The notes under the pieces: model-generated | The model's database searches: none | Seen by the model: the letters and a program-made list of their open reading frames with translations, nothing else | Told to the model about the DNA's origin: nothing | Origin: Formicincola oecophyllae | GTDB lineage: Bacteria > Pseudomonadota > Alphaproteobacteria > Acetobacterales > Acetobacteraceae | Length of the DNA: 64,000 bases | Direction of reading: 5' to 3' | Assembly (NCBI RefSeq): GCF_006542395.2 | Contig: NZ_CP038231.1 | Location: 1,488,001-1,552,000 of the forward strand | Shown here: positions 44,577 through 54,993 of the stretch, one piece after another | Layout of the letters: each line of letters begins with the position of its first letter | Numbering within the stretch: the stretch's first letter is position 1 | Program-made: the position numbers and the translations under genes

Positions 44577-45389
44577 ATGGCACCACCCACTATCCCTGCC
44601 CCTGATGGCGCCAGCGCCAACGCGCTTCTGGTGCGCGACCTCACTGTGCGTTATGGGCGCAAGCCACCTGTTATTAACCAACTGACCCTCAAGCCTGTTC
44701 TGCCTGGGGTGGTGACGGCGCTCCTGGGGCCCAATGGCTGTGGCAAGTCCACTTTGCTGCGTGCTTTGGCGGGGCTTGTGCCAGCTTTAGGGCAGGTTTG
44801 GCTGGGTGGGCAGGATTTCGGCGCCCTGGCGCCAGCCCAGCGCGCGCGCGAATGTGCTTACCTGCCCCAAAGCCTGCCGCCGCCCATCCACCTCCAGGTG
44901 CTGGAGGCCGTCATGGTGGCGCGGCGCGCAGGAAGCACGCTCAGCGCTGGGGAAGCCATGGCCCAGTCCCTGGCCATGCTGGAGAAGCTGGGCATCGGCG
45001 CCCTGGCTGGCTGCTGGCTTGACGAGCTTTCAGGTGGCCAGCGCCAGCTTGTGGGCCTGGCCCAGGCCCTTGTGCGCCAGCCCCGCATGTTGCTTCTGGA
45101 TGAACCCCTCAGCGCCCTTGACCTGCGCCACCAGGTGGCCGTGATGGAAGCGGTGCGCGCTGAGACGGCGGCACGCACTATGGTTACCCTCATCGTCATG
45201 CATGACCTCAACATTGCCCTTCAACGTGCTGATGACGGCATCTACCTCAAAAAGGGCGCCCTGGTGGCGCAAGGGCCTTTGTGCAGCGTTACCACCCCAG
45301 CCGTCCTGGAGGAGGTCTACGGCGTTAGGAGCAGCGTTCATCTGCCTGAAGGGGGGCGCCCCCACATCATGGTGGAAGGGGTGGCTTGA
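44577..45389 (+). CDS. Iron/cobalamin-type ABC transporter ATP-binding protein
   Basis: ATPase of the same importer. Walker A GPNGCGKSTLLR, Q-loop YLPQSLPPP, signature LSGGQRQLVGLAQAL, Walker B MLLLDEPLSALD and H-loop VMHDLNIAL are intact, and the sequence resembles FecE/BtuD. Length 270 aa is normal. It lies 97 nt after the permease; the intervening sequence holds no gene. Completes a three-gene importer with no TonB-dependent receptor in the window. Confidence 0.92.
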   Translation: MAPPTIPAPDGASANALLVRDLTVRYGRKPPVINQLTLKPVLPGVVTALLGPNGCGKSTLLRALAGLVPALGQVWLGGQDFGALAPAQRARECAYLPQSLPPPIHLQVLEAVMVARRAGSTLSAGEAMAQSLAMLEKLGIGALAGCWLDELSGGQRQLVGLAQALVRQPRMLLLDEPLSALDLRHQVAVMEAVRAETAARTMVTLIVMHDLNIALQRADDGIYLKKGALVAQGPLCSVTTPAVLEEVYGVRSSVHLPEGGRPHIMVEGVA

Positions 45390-45526
45390 AACCCAAGGCG
45401 TTTTGCAAGGCACGCGCGCAGCCGCTAGGGTGCGCCACCACATGCCTGGCCATGGCCCCGCCCGCCACCAGGGGCGCTGGCCAGTGACCAGGCACACAAC
45501 CGCAGAACACGCAGGAGTTGGATGAG

Positions 45527-46435
45527 ATGAGCGCGCAGAACAGTGTTCAGCCGGTGATCGGCGTTATTGGTGGGTCAGGCCTTTATGAAATCGAAGGCCT
45601 GCAGAACAAGGAATGGCGCGTTTGCGAAACCCCCTGGGGCACCCCATCTGACGCGCTGCTTTTCGGCACGCTGGAAGGCGTGCAGTGCGTTTTCCTGCCG
45701 CGCCACGGCCGTGGTCACCCCTTGCCACCCTCCCGGTTGAACTACAGGGCCAACATTGACGCCCTCAAGCGTGCTGGCGTCACGGACATCCTCTCCCTTT
45801 CAGCGGTCGGTTCCTTGAAGGAGGAGCTGGCGCCAGGCACGTTCGTTATTGTCGACCAGTTCATCGACCAGACGCAGGGCCGCCCACGCACTTTCTTTGA
45901 GGAGGGCTGTGTCGCCCACGTCTCCATGGCTGAACCAGTGAGCGCGCGCCTAGGCAAAGCGCTGGCAGACGCTGCTGAGGAGGAGGGCATCAAAGTCAGC
46001 CGCGGCGGCACCTATGTGGTGATTGAGGGGCCGCAATTCTCCACCAGGGCTGAAAGCGAGCTTTACCGTTCCTGGAACGGTGCCGTCATCGGCATGACCA
46101 ACATGCCTGAGGCCCGCCTGGCCCGCGAGGCGGAGATGAACTATGCCACCGTGGCCATGGTGACCGATTACGATTGCTGGCACGACAGCCACGGCGACGT
46201 GACCGTGGACATGGTGGTGGCCGCCATGAAGGAGAACACACGCAAAGCCGCGGCCCTTGTGCGCAGGGCGATTCCGCGCTTGGGCAAGGAGCGCCCGTTG
46301 GACAAGGCCGAACGCGCGCTCGACAACGCCATCATCACCCCGCCAGACGCCCGCCGGCCTGACATGCTGGCCAGGCTGGACGCCGTGGCAGGGCGCGTCC
46401 TAGGCCTGGCAGACAGCGACTGGGGTCCTTACTGA
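45527..46435 (+). CDS. mtnP: S-methyl-5'-thioadenosine phosphorylase
   Basis: Phosphorolyses methylthioadenosine to adenine and methylthioribose 1-phosphate, part of methionine salvage and purine recovery. The 302-aa protein is a trimeric-type purine phosphorylase: IGVIGGSGLYEIEGL at the N-terminus, FLPRHGRGHPLPPSRLNYRA, the phosphate/base site SLSAVGSLKEELAPG and GMTNMPEARLAREAEM with ATVAMVTDYDCWH. The ATG at 45527 has AGGAG 9 nt upstream; TTG at 45518 directly abuts that site and is not used. It follows the ABC importer by about 137 nt. Confidence 0.94.
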   Translation: MSAQNSVQPVIGVIGGSGLYEIEGLQNKEWRVCETPWGTPSDALLFGTLEGVQCVFLPRHGRGHPLPPSRLNYRANIDALKRAGVTDILSLSAVGSLKEELAPGTFVIVDQFIDQTQGRPRTFFEEGCVAHVSMAEPVSARLGKALADAAEEEGIKVSRGGTYVVIEGPQFSTRAESELYRSWNGAVIGMTNMPEARLAREAEMNYATVAMVTDYDCWHDSHGDVTVDMVVAAMKENTRKAAALVRRAIPRLGKERPLDKAERALDNAIITPPDARRPDMLARLDAVAGRVLGLADSDWGPY

Positions 46436-46485
46436 CCTGGCCTAGCTGAACTGACCTGGCTGGGCGCACTTGGGTGCTGGGCCCC

Positions 46486-47229
46486 TCAGCTGTTAGGCTG
46501 GCTTTGCCCAAGCAGGTGGTGCTTAAAGAAAGCGTCAGTGCGTTCCCAGGCCAGTTTGGCAGCAGCTGGGACGTAATCACTGCGTGACGTGCAGCCAAAG
46601 CCGTGGCCAGCTTCGTAGAGGTGGATTTCGGCCTCCGGGCAGCCTTGGCGCACAGCGGCGCGCTGGGCAGGGGGGGCGAAGCTGTCCTCTTTGCCGTAAT
46701 GAAGCTGCACAGGGGCTTTGGGCAGTGGGTCCAGGTCTTGGTCAATGCCAACGCCATACCAGCCTGAAACCGCCTGGACAGGCAGATGCTGGGCAGCCTG
46801 CCAGGCCAGGCGTCCACCCCAGCAGAACCCAACCACCCCCACCTTGGCGCAACCTTCCTTGTGGAGGGCCGCAACGCAGGCGCCAATTTCAGCGAGCGCC
46901 GCACCCGCTGGCAGCTTAGCGCGGTAGGCCATGCCTTGGCGCAGCCCTGTTTGGTCATAGCCCAGCACGATGCCGGGGCGGATGGGGTCGTAAAGCGCCG
47001 GCGCCAAGACCTTGTAGCCTTGGCTGGCTAGGCGCTGGCAAACATCTTTGATGAAATCGGTCAGACCGAAGATCTCTTGAACCACCACAATGCCAGCGCC
47101 ATTGGCCTTGCCAGGCAGCGGGGTGGCGGACCAAGCCTCAAAAGGCTTGCCAGCCACAGGGCCTGTGGTGGAAGCCAACTGCAAGCGTTGGCCATGGGGG
47201 GCGGCGGTGGCTGAGTTCTTGGCGGGCAT
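46486..47229 (-). CDS. Dienelactone hydrolase family protein
   Basis: Alpha/beta hydrolase of the dienelactone hydrolase family, 247 aa. The nucleophile elbow is GFCWGGRLAWQAA (Cys nucleophile), the Asp lies in HYGKEDSFAPP and the His in YEAGHGFGC, completing the Cys-Asp-His triad. IVVVQEIFGLTDFIKDVCQR near the N-terminus is the other family block. No chlorocatechol genes are nearby, so this is probably one of the general-purpose bacterial members rather than an aromatic-degradation enzyme. It is convergent with mtnP and divergent from groES. Confidence 0.9.
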   Translation of the reverse strand: MPAKNSATAAPHGQRLQLASTTGPVAGKPFEAWSATPLPGKANGAGIVVVQEIFGLTDFIKDVCQRLASQGYKVLAPALYDPIRPGIVLGYDQTGLRQGMAYRAKLPAGAALAEIGACVAALHKEGCAKVGVVGFCWGGRLAWQAAQHLPVQAVSGWYGVGIDQDLDPLPKAPVQLHYGKEDSFAPPAQRAAVRQGCPEAEIHLYEAGHGFGCTSRSDYVPAAAKLAWERTDAFFKHHLLGQSQPNS

Positions 47230-47547
47230 AGGGCGTTCTCCTTAACGGGGTAGACTGTGCAAGGGCCCTGAAGGGGTGCTGGCAGGAGCGCCAGTCAAAG
47301 GAGCCCAGGGTTAAAATCCCAGCCTTTTTCAGCCCCCGGGGCAAGGGTGCGCGTTTTTTTCTGAGGCGGAGGTGAAAAATTCTCGCTCCCACCCCCCAAG
47401 GGTTCTTGACGCCTGCCAAGGGCAGCACCATTTCCACTGACAGAAGGCCGGATGGCCTAGATTGATTTGATGGGGCGGCGCTGTGGCGCTGCCATAGACC
47501 GCGGCGCTAAGGCCACAGGCCAGCGCCCTTACAGCAGGGAGTGTTCC
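47230..47547. other. Divergent control region of groESL
   Basis: A 318-bp spacer between the hydrolase gene and groES. No CIRCE element (TTAGCACTC-N9-GAGTGCTAA) was found on either strand. A heat-shock sigma-factor-like promoter is listed separately. GCGCCGC/GCGGCGC-type repeats and a GGCC-GGAT-GGCC element at 47448-47457 are present, of unknown meaning. Confidence 0.5.
47405..47433 (+). promoter_or_regulatory. Putative heat-shock (RpoH) promoter of groESL
   Basis: CTTGAC at 47405-47410 and CACCATTT at 47426-47433, 15 nt apart, resemble the RpoH pattern CTTGAA / CCCCAT. The site lies about 115 nt upstream of the groES start. By-eye match only. Confidence 0.35.
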
Positions 47548-47838
47548 ATGACGAAATTCCGTCCCCTTCACGACCGTGTCCTCCTCCGCCGCCTGGACAG
47601 CCAAGACAAGACGGTTGGTGGCATCATCATCCCCGACACGGCCAAGGAAAAACCCATGGAGGGTGAGGTCGTGGCCGTTGGTCCCGGCACCCGTGACGAG
47701 CAAGGCAAGCTCATCCCCCTGGAGGTGAAGCCTGGTGACAAGGTGTTGTTTGGCAAATGGTCCGGCACTGAGGTCAAGCTGGATGGCGGCGAGCTCGTCA
47801 TCATGAAGGAAAGCGACATCCTGGGCATCCTGGGCTGA
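47548..47838 (+). CDS. groES: Co-chaperonin GroES
   Basis: Seven-subunit lid of the GroEL chaperonin. The 96-aa product begins [19 protein letters not shown], contains the mobile-loop stretch [20 protein letters not shown] and ends [15 protein letters not shown], matching the family over its full length. The ATG at 47548 has GGGAG about 6 nt upstream. groEL follows 104 nt later on the same strand. Confidence 0.98.
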   Translation: MTKFRPLHDRVLLRRLDSQDKTVGGIIIPDTAKEKPMEGEVVAVGPGTRDEQGKLIPLEVKPGDKVLFGKWSGTEVKLDGGELVIMKESDILGILG

Positions 47839-47927
47839 GGCAGGCCTTGGGCTGCATCGCCCCAGCACCCTAGAGGGCGGGCGCCTTGCCAAAACGCCTT
47901 TTCATCATTTTGAACTACCACTTCTAA

Positions 47928-49592
<1,665 letters not shown>

Positions 49593-49903
49593 GCTCAGGC
49601 CAAACCCAGGAGCGTTAAGCGCTGCTTTGGTGGGGGCATGGCCACGCCCCTGCCAGCTGCGTTCCGCACGCCAAAACGCCTGCTGCCCCTATACAGGGGG
49701 TGGCAGGCTTTTTTATGCCTGCTTCAGGGGCACGCCTTGAGAAGCCCCTGGTGGTGCCTGTTATGCAGCCCCTATGAAAGCTGTGATGATGGTGGCAGTT
49801 GTTGCGCGCCTGCCCAGGCCCCTTCGAAGAAGGTTGGGCTGGTTAGGTTAGCTTTTGCCCAATCCAACTTAACTTAAACCAACCCCAACCCTAGGCCACA
49901 TGG
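49593..49903. other. Spacer between convergent groEL and helicase genes
   Basis: Besides the terminator at 49678-49714 there is a second stem at 49725-49750 (CAGGGGC / GCCCCTG, 12-nt loop). From 49840 to 49895 the sequence is a low-complexity run of AACC/TTAA-like words between the two converging genes. No ORF with a ribosome site. Confidence 0.5.
49678..49714 (+). terminator. Rho-independent terminator of groESL
   Basis: GCCTGCTGCCCCT pairs with AGGGGGTGGCAGGC around a short loop and is followed by TTTTTT at 49709-49714. Classic strong intrinsic terminator about 85 nt after the groEL stop. Confidence 0.9.
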
Positions 49904-52900
49904 TTAGGGGTTCAGGAACTGCTGGGTTTTCACCAGGGCCTCCGCCAGGGGCAGGCGCTCAATGGGCACAGTGGGTGGGAAGGCCGTCAGCAGGCGGCTT
50001 GGTGTGCGCCTGTCCAACAGGGCGAACACGCCCTTGTCCGTGCCACGCCTAATCAGACGCCCAAAAGCTTGGCGCAGCTTCATGCGCGCCAGCCTGTCCT
50101 CATAATCACGGGGGCTGCCTGGCAGCAGCTTTTTGCGTGCCCTGTGCAGGATGTCTGGCCGCGCCCAGGGGGTGCGTTCAAACACCACCAGGCGCAAAGC
50201 GTCCCCTGGCACGTCAACGCCATCGCGCATGGCGTCTGTTCCTAGCAGGCAACTCTTGATGTCTTCCCTGAACACATCCACCAAGGTTTGGTTGCCCATG
50301 GCACTGACATGCTGGGCGTGGAGGGGGATGCCAGCCGCCCCCAAAGGCCCCTTGATGCGTTCATAAACGCCGCGCAGGCGCGCAATGGCTGTGAACAGCC
50401 CCAGTCCACCCCCTTGGGATGCCATGAAAAACCGTTGGTAAGCCTGGGCCAGCGCCTCCATCCCAGGTGCCATGTCGGTGATGATGAAAACGCGCGCCTG
50501 GGCGCTGTAGTCAAAGGGACTTGCGACTGCGCCATGAAGGGCACTGGTTTTAAAATGGCAAGCGCCTGTGGCCCGTTCCGCTTGTTGCCATGCTGTTACC
50601 CCAGGCGCTGGCAAGGGGGTTGGGTGCGGCGTGGAATGTGTCCCCTCCGCAGGCGCAGGTTCTGGCTTACCGTCACGCAGCGTGGCTGAGGTCATCAAAA
50701 CGCCATGGGCGCTTTTGCCCAGCACCTGCGCCATGGGCACTGTCGGGTCCAGCCAATGGCGCTTCACCCCCACGTCATGCTCAGCTGTGCGGCGCACGTA
50801 ACCTATGCGCGCTGTGGGGGCACTTTCCTCCCCCTCCGTCTCCTCCAAACCAGGTGGATGGGCGATGGCCTTCATGATGGCCAGCCATTCCGTCAGCGGT
50901 CCCAAGGCGCGCTGGGCCAGGCTACGCCTGATACTGGCCACAAGCTGCAACGTAGCCATGTCCAAAGGGGGATCAGGCGTGGGACTTGGCGCGCTATCCT
51001 GGCCAGGTTGGGGGGCATCACCCACCCCTTCCTGCCCCTGAGGCTTTTGGCGCGCGCCCTCCAGCTTGGCCCCCAAAACGGCCAGCAGGCGGTTGACGTG
51101 CGCCAAAAGGGTGGAGAGCTCCTCCGCCAGCCAAGGCGCCACGCGTGCAAGTTCATCTGTCGCGGGGTGGAGTTCGCACTGGCTGTCCTGGCCGTGGTCG
51201 CCCTGGCCTTTGCCCGGCTTCTGGCTGGCCTCGCGCAGCAGCAATTGGCGTGCCAAGGCGTGCAGCACGGTTTCAGCGGGGTTGTTGACGGCCATCCCGC
51301 CATCCACCCCTGGCAGGGGCAGACTTTCCGCCAAAGGGGTGGCAGGGTTTCCAGGGTCTGTTTCCCCAGTGGCAAGGACGGTGGCAGGCCCTGGGGCGGG
51401 TTCCTCAGGCGCCAGGATCTGGGCTAGGCGTTCCTGCCAGCCAGGCAGGGGCAAGGTTGCTTGCGCAGCCAGCAAAAGCGCGTTGAGGGGCGCTGCTGCT
51501 TCAGGCACCGCTTGGAGGATGGTTTCCATGCGTTGCCTGAGGCCACGCCCGCGGGCGCGTCCTTGTTCGCGCCCCAAAAGCCAGCGCCGCAGCTCGTATG
51601 CCTCCACACCAGAGAACAGAAGTCCAAACACGCTGTCAGCTGCCTGAGCAAGGTGGTGGGCCTCATCGAAAACATAGCGCGTGGGGCTGCCGTTCTCATC
51701 CATGCCGTAAGCTTCCCCCTGCGCTTGCCAGAACGCCAGGTTAAGGGTCAAGGCATGGTTGGCAATCACCAGTTCCGCCTGGCGGGCGCGGCGCACGCTG
51801 TGTTCAATGAAGCAGCATTGGTAGAAGGGGCAGGCACTGTGCAGGCATTCACCGCGCCTGTCAGCCATGGTCCGCACCCAGGCGGGGCGGAACAGCTCGC
51901 TGAACCAACCTGGCAGGTCGCCGCCATGCAGGTCCCCTTCCGTGCCGCTTTCAGCCCAACGCGCAAGTAGTACCAGCGCCACCATCAAGCTGCCTTGCTG
52001 GTTGGGTTGGCGCGCTTGGAGGGCCTGGGCGATTTCCGTGAAGTTCAGAAGGCAGAAGTAATTCTCGCGCCCTTTGCGCACCACCACTTTGCGTTGGCGT
52101 TCGGCCTTGTCGGGGTAGAGGCGGGCCAGTTCAGCAGCCACTTGGCCCTGCAGGTGCCGCGTGAAGGTGCTGATCCACACCGTGCCGCTGTTGCGCGCAG
52201 CCCAAAGCGATGCTGGCGCCAGGTAACCCAGCGTTTTGCCCGTTCCTGTGCCGGCTTCCGCCAGGACGAGGGCTGGGCCCTCTGGGCTAGGGCGTTCGCT
52301 GAAAGCATGGGCGGCTAGTTCAGCGTAGGCCTCCTGCCCTGGGCGGGGCTCAAAGCCAGGGCCGCGCATTTTGGCCAGGCGTTTGGTGGCTTCCCCTGGC
52401 AGGAGTGGCTGTGTACCTGGAACGGGGCGTGGCGGCTCATCCTCCCATTCAGGCAGCCGGTCAGCAACAGCCAGGGCGCTGCCAGGGCGCGCTGGCTGGG
52501 GCAGGGTTACGCCCAGGCTCGTTGCCTGCATGAGCAGATCCGCCAAAACGGGGCCCCAGCTCCAGCCTGCCTGGTCAAGTTGGCGCAGGCAGTCCTGGAA
52601 AATCGGCCCGCGCTGTGGGTCCAGCGCCAGCTGCAAAGCCTCCCCCAGCAAAGTGGCTGCCAGTTCAAGGAGGCCCTCAGGGCCAGCGGCGCCCCCCACC
52701 CCTAGCATTGCCGCCAGGGCCTGGGCCGTTGGGGCTGGGCTTTGGCCAGGGCGCACCAGTAGGAACAGCTCCAGTACATCCAGCCAGGGAACGGGCTGGG
52801 GTTCTGGCGGCAAGCCAAGCATGCGCAACGTGGCAGGCCCGTGCAGAAGCACGGGGGGCGTCATGGTGCGCAGCAAGGGGTTGATGGTGCTGGATGGTCC

Positions 52901-53092
52901 CTCCACCACCTCCCCATCCGCTGTGAGCAAGGCAGCGCCAGCGTGGCCCGCCACCAGGGCTGGCAGCCCCTCAAGGGCGCCCAAAGCGCATTGCCGCTTG
53001 ATGTCGTCTGGCAAGGTCTGGCCAGCGCTGGCAGCCTGAGTTGGGGCTGCCTGAACGGGGTCCTTTTTCGCAGGGGTGGTGTTTTCTGGCAC
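49904..53092 (-). CDS. DinG-type Fe-S ATP-dependent DNA helicase
   Basis: XPD/DinG-family superfamily 2 helicase of 1062 aa. Walker A is LAEAGTGTGKTLGYLAP; the Fe-S cluster cysteines are in GRENYFCLLN and GECLHSACPFYQCCF; the DEAH box is YVFDEAHHLAQAA; motif VI lies in LRQAFGRLIRRGTDKG. About 270 residues precede the helicase core, mostly Pro/Ala/Leu-rich with no recognised domain (no exonuclease motifs), and a low-complexity insertion of about 90 residues follows the arch region. GTG at 53092 has GGGAAA upstream. It diverges from lysK. The role in genome maintenance (R-loops, DNA damage) is inferred from the family. Confidence 0.88.
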   Translation of the reverse strand: MPENTTPAKKDPVQAAPTQAASAGQTLPDDIKRQCALGALEGLPALVAGHAGAALLTADGEVVEGPSSTINPLLRTMTPPVLLHGPATLRMLGLPPEPQPVPWLDVLELFLLVRPGQSPAPTAQALAAMLGVGGAAGPEGLLELAATLLGEALQLALDPQRGPIFQDCLRQLDQAGWSWGPVLADLLMQATSLGVTLPQPARPGSALAVADRLPEWEDEPPRPVPGTQPLLPGEATKRLAKMRGPGFEPRPGQEAYAELAAHAFSERPSPEGPALVLAEAGTGTGKTLGYLAPASLWAARNSGTVWISTFTRHLQGQVAAELARLYPDKAERQRKVVVRKGRENYFCLLNFTEIAQALQARQPNQQGSLMVALVLLARWAESGTEGDLHGGDLPGWFSELFRPAWVRTMADRRGECLHSACPFYQCCFIEHSVRRARQAELVIANHALTLNLAFWQAQGEAYGMDENGSPTRYVFDEAHHLAQAADSVFGLLFSGVEAYELRRWLLGREQGRARGRGLRQRMETILQAVPEAAAPLNALLLAAQATLPLPGWQERLAQILAPEEPAPGPATVLATGETDPGNPATPLAESLPLPGVDGGMAVNNPAETVLHALARQLLLREASQKPGKGQGDHGQDSQCELHPATDELARVAPWLAEELSTLLAHVNRLLAVLGAKLEGARQKPQGQEGVGDAPQPGQDSAPSPTPDPPLDMATLQLVASIRRSLAQRALGPLTEWLAIMKAIAHPPGLEETEGEESAPTARIGYVRRTAEHDVGVKRHWLDPTVPMAQVLGKSAHGVLMTSATLRDGKPEPAPAEGTHSTPHPTPLPAPGVTAWQQAERATGACHFKTSALHGAVASPFDYSAQARVFIITDMAPGMEALAQAYQRFFMASQGGGLGLFTAIARLRGVYERIKGPLGAAGIPLHAQHVSAMGNQTLVDVFREDIKSCLLGTDAMRDGVDVPGDALRLVVFERTPWARPDILHRARKKLLPGSPRDYEDRLARMKLRQAFGRLIRRGTDKGVFALLDRRTPSRLLTAFPPTVPIERLPLAEALVKTQQFLNP

Positions 53093-53319
53093 TGGCTTTT
53101 CCCGTCAGGGGTGATGGGCTATGGACATCGCCCCCCATGATAGCGGAAAACAATCCTGTGCCGGGTGCCAATTTCAACCCCTGGCCACAAGGGGCCTGTT
53201 TGGCTTGCTGGGCGCACTTGCCCACGCCACCGGTCCTCCACCCTGGCGGGGGCGCAAGCGCTGCCTGCGCGCGCCAGACCAGCCAGTGCCACTTTACAGA
53301 CGTTGACGTTGCCAACCCC

Positions 53320-54993
53320 ATGACAGACCATTCCCAAGCGAACGTTTCCAAAGCCCTTGGCGCTGCCCAGGCTGGGTTCCCCAACCTCTGGCCCTATGCT
53401 GAGGCGCGAAAACTTGTGGAACGTCTGGAGGGGAAACCGAAGGACGGCCCCCTCCTGTTCGAGACGGGCTACGGCCCCTCTGGCTTGCCCCATATCGGCA
53501 CGTTTGGGGAGGTCGCCCGCACCACCTGGGTGCGCAAAGCTTTTACGGAGATGACGGGCCTTCCCAGCCGCCTGCTGGCTTTCTCTGATGATATGGACGC
53601 CTTGCGCAAAGTGCCAGGCAACGTGCCCAACCAGGAAATGCTGGCCAAGCATCTGGGCCAGCCGCTTTCACGCATCCCCGATCCCTTCGGCACGCATGAG
53701 AGCTTTGCTGCCCATAACAACGCCATGCTGCGCGACTTCCTGGACGCGTTCGGCTTTGACTACGAATTCGCTTCTGCCTCAGATTACTATGCTTCAGGCC
53801 GCTTTGACGTTGCCCTCAAGCGCGTGCTGGAGGTGCATGACGACATCGTTAAGGTCATCGCCCCCACATTGCGTGAGGAACGCCGCGCCACTTATTCCCC
53901 TGTGCTGCCCATCCACCCAGAGACGGGAGAGGTCATGCAGGTGCCCATCATCAAGGCGGACCCAGAAGCTGGCACGGTGGTCTGGAAAGACCCTGCCACC
54001 GGCAAAACGCACGAGACAAGCGTTTATGGCGGCCACGCCAAAATGCAGTGGAAAGCCGACTGGGCCATGCGCTGGTACGCCCTAGGCGTTGATTATGAGA
54101 TGTCAGGCAAAGACTTGACGGACAGCGTGAAGCTTTCATCGCGCATTTGCCGCCTCCTGGGGGGGAATCCCCCTGAGAACCTCACCTACGAGCTGTTCCT
54201 GGACGCTGAGGGGCGCAAAATCAGCAAGTCTAAGGGCAATGGCCTGTCTGTGGAGGAATGGCTGCGCTACGGCACGCCTGAAAGCCTGGGCCAGTTCATG
54301 TTCCAAGCGCCGACACGCGCCAAGCGGCTTCATTTTGACGTTATCCCCAAAGCCACGGATGAGTATTTGGGCTTGATTGAGCGCAGCCGCACCCAAGAGG
54401 GCGCTGCCTACCATGCCAATCCCGTGCGCTTTGTCCACGGCCAGCTGGACCAGCAGGGCCGCGTGCCAGAGGGGGCGGGGAGCCCTGTCGCCTTCAGTAC
54501 GTTGCTGAACCTGGCTGGCGTGGCCAATGCCAGCGAGGCGGCCACGTTGTGGAAGTTCATCCGCCGTTATGACAGCGCCCTTTCGCCAGAAAGCCAGCCT
54601 TACCTGGCGGCCTTGGTGGAGCGCGCCGTGGCCTATTACAATGAGCGCGTCAAGCCAGGCAAGCGCTACCGCGCCCCAGACGCGCGCGAACGCCAGGCCT
54701 TGGCGGAACTGGCTGACGCGCTTGAGGCCCTGCCAGCCACCACCACTCCTGAGGCAGTGCAGAACACAGTGTTTGAAATCGGCAAACGCCACTTTGACAA
54801 AAAGGAACTGCGCGCCTGGTTTGGCTGCCTTTACGAGGTTCTGCTAGGGCAAAGCGATGGGCCGCGCTTTGGCGTGTTCGCAGCCCTTTACGGCCTGCCT
54901 GAAACCGTCCAGCTGATCAGGGGGGGGCTGGCTGGCACGCTGGGCGCCCCCGCTACCCCTGAAGCCCCCAGCCAGGAAGGCACCGCGCCCTGA
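53320..54993 (+). CDS. lysK: Lysyl-tRNA synthetase, class I
   Basis: Charges tRNA-Lys with lysine using the class I (Rossmann) fold found in archaea and many alphaproteobacteria, rather than the class II LysS. Family signatures are GYGPSGLPHIGTFGEV (HIGH box) at about residues 48-63, SDDMDALRKVPGNVPN, AYGG-type VYGGHAKMQWKADWAMRW and KISKSKGNG (KMSKS box) near residue 298. The ATG at 53320 gives 557 aa; the frame is open back to 53041 but the conserved part starts just after 53320. The MprF-like gene overlaps its stop codon, and MprF enzymes use Lys-tRNA as donor. Confidence 0.96.
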   Translation: MTDHSQANVSKALGAAQAGFPNLWPYAEARKLVERLEGKPKDGPLLFETGYGPSGLPHIGTFGEVARTTWVRKAFTEMTGLPSRLLAFSDDMDALRKVPGNVPNQEMLAKHLGQPLSRIPDPFGTHESFAAHNNAMLRDFLDAFGFDYEFASASDYYASGRFDVALKRVLEVHDDIVKVIAPTLREERRATYSPVLPIHPETGEVMQVPIIKADPEAGTVVWKDPATGKTHETSVYGGHAKMQWKADWAMRWYALGVDYEMSGKDLTDSVKLSSRICRLLGGNPPENLTYELFLDAEGRKISKSKGNGLSVEEWLRYGTPESLGQFMFQAPTRAKRLHFDVIPKATDEYLGLIERSRTQEGAAYHANPVRFVHGQLDQQGRVPEGAGSPVAFSTLLNLAGVANASEAATLWKFIRRYDSALSPESQPYLAALVERAVAYYNERVKPGKRYRAPDARERQALAELADALEALPATTTPEAVQNTVFEIGKRHFDKKELRAWFGCLYEVLLGQSDGPRFGVFAALYGLPETVQLIRGGLAGTLGAPATPEAPSQEGTAP

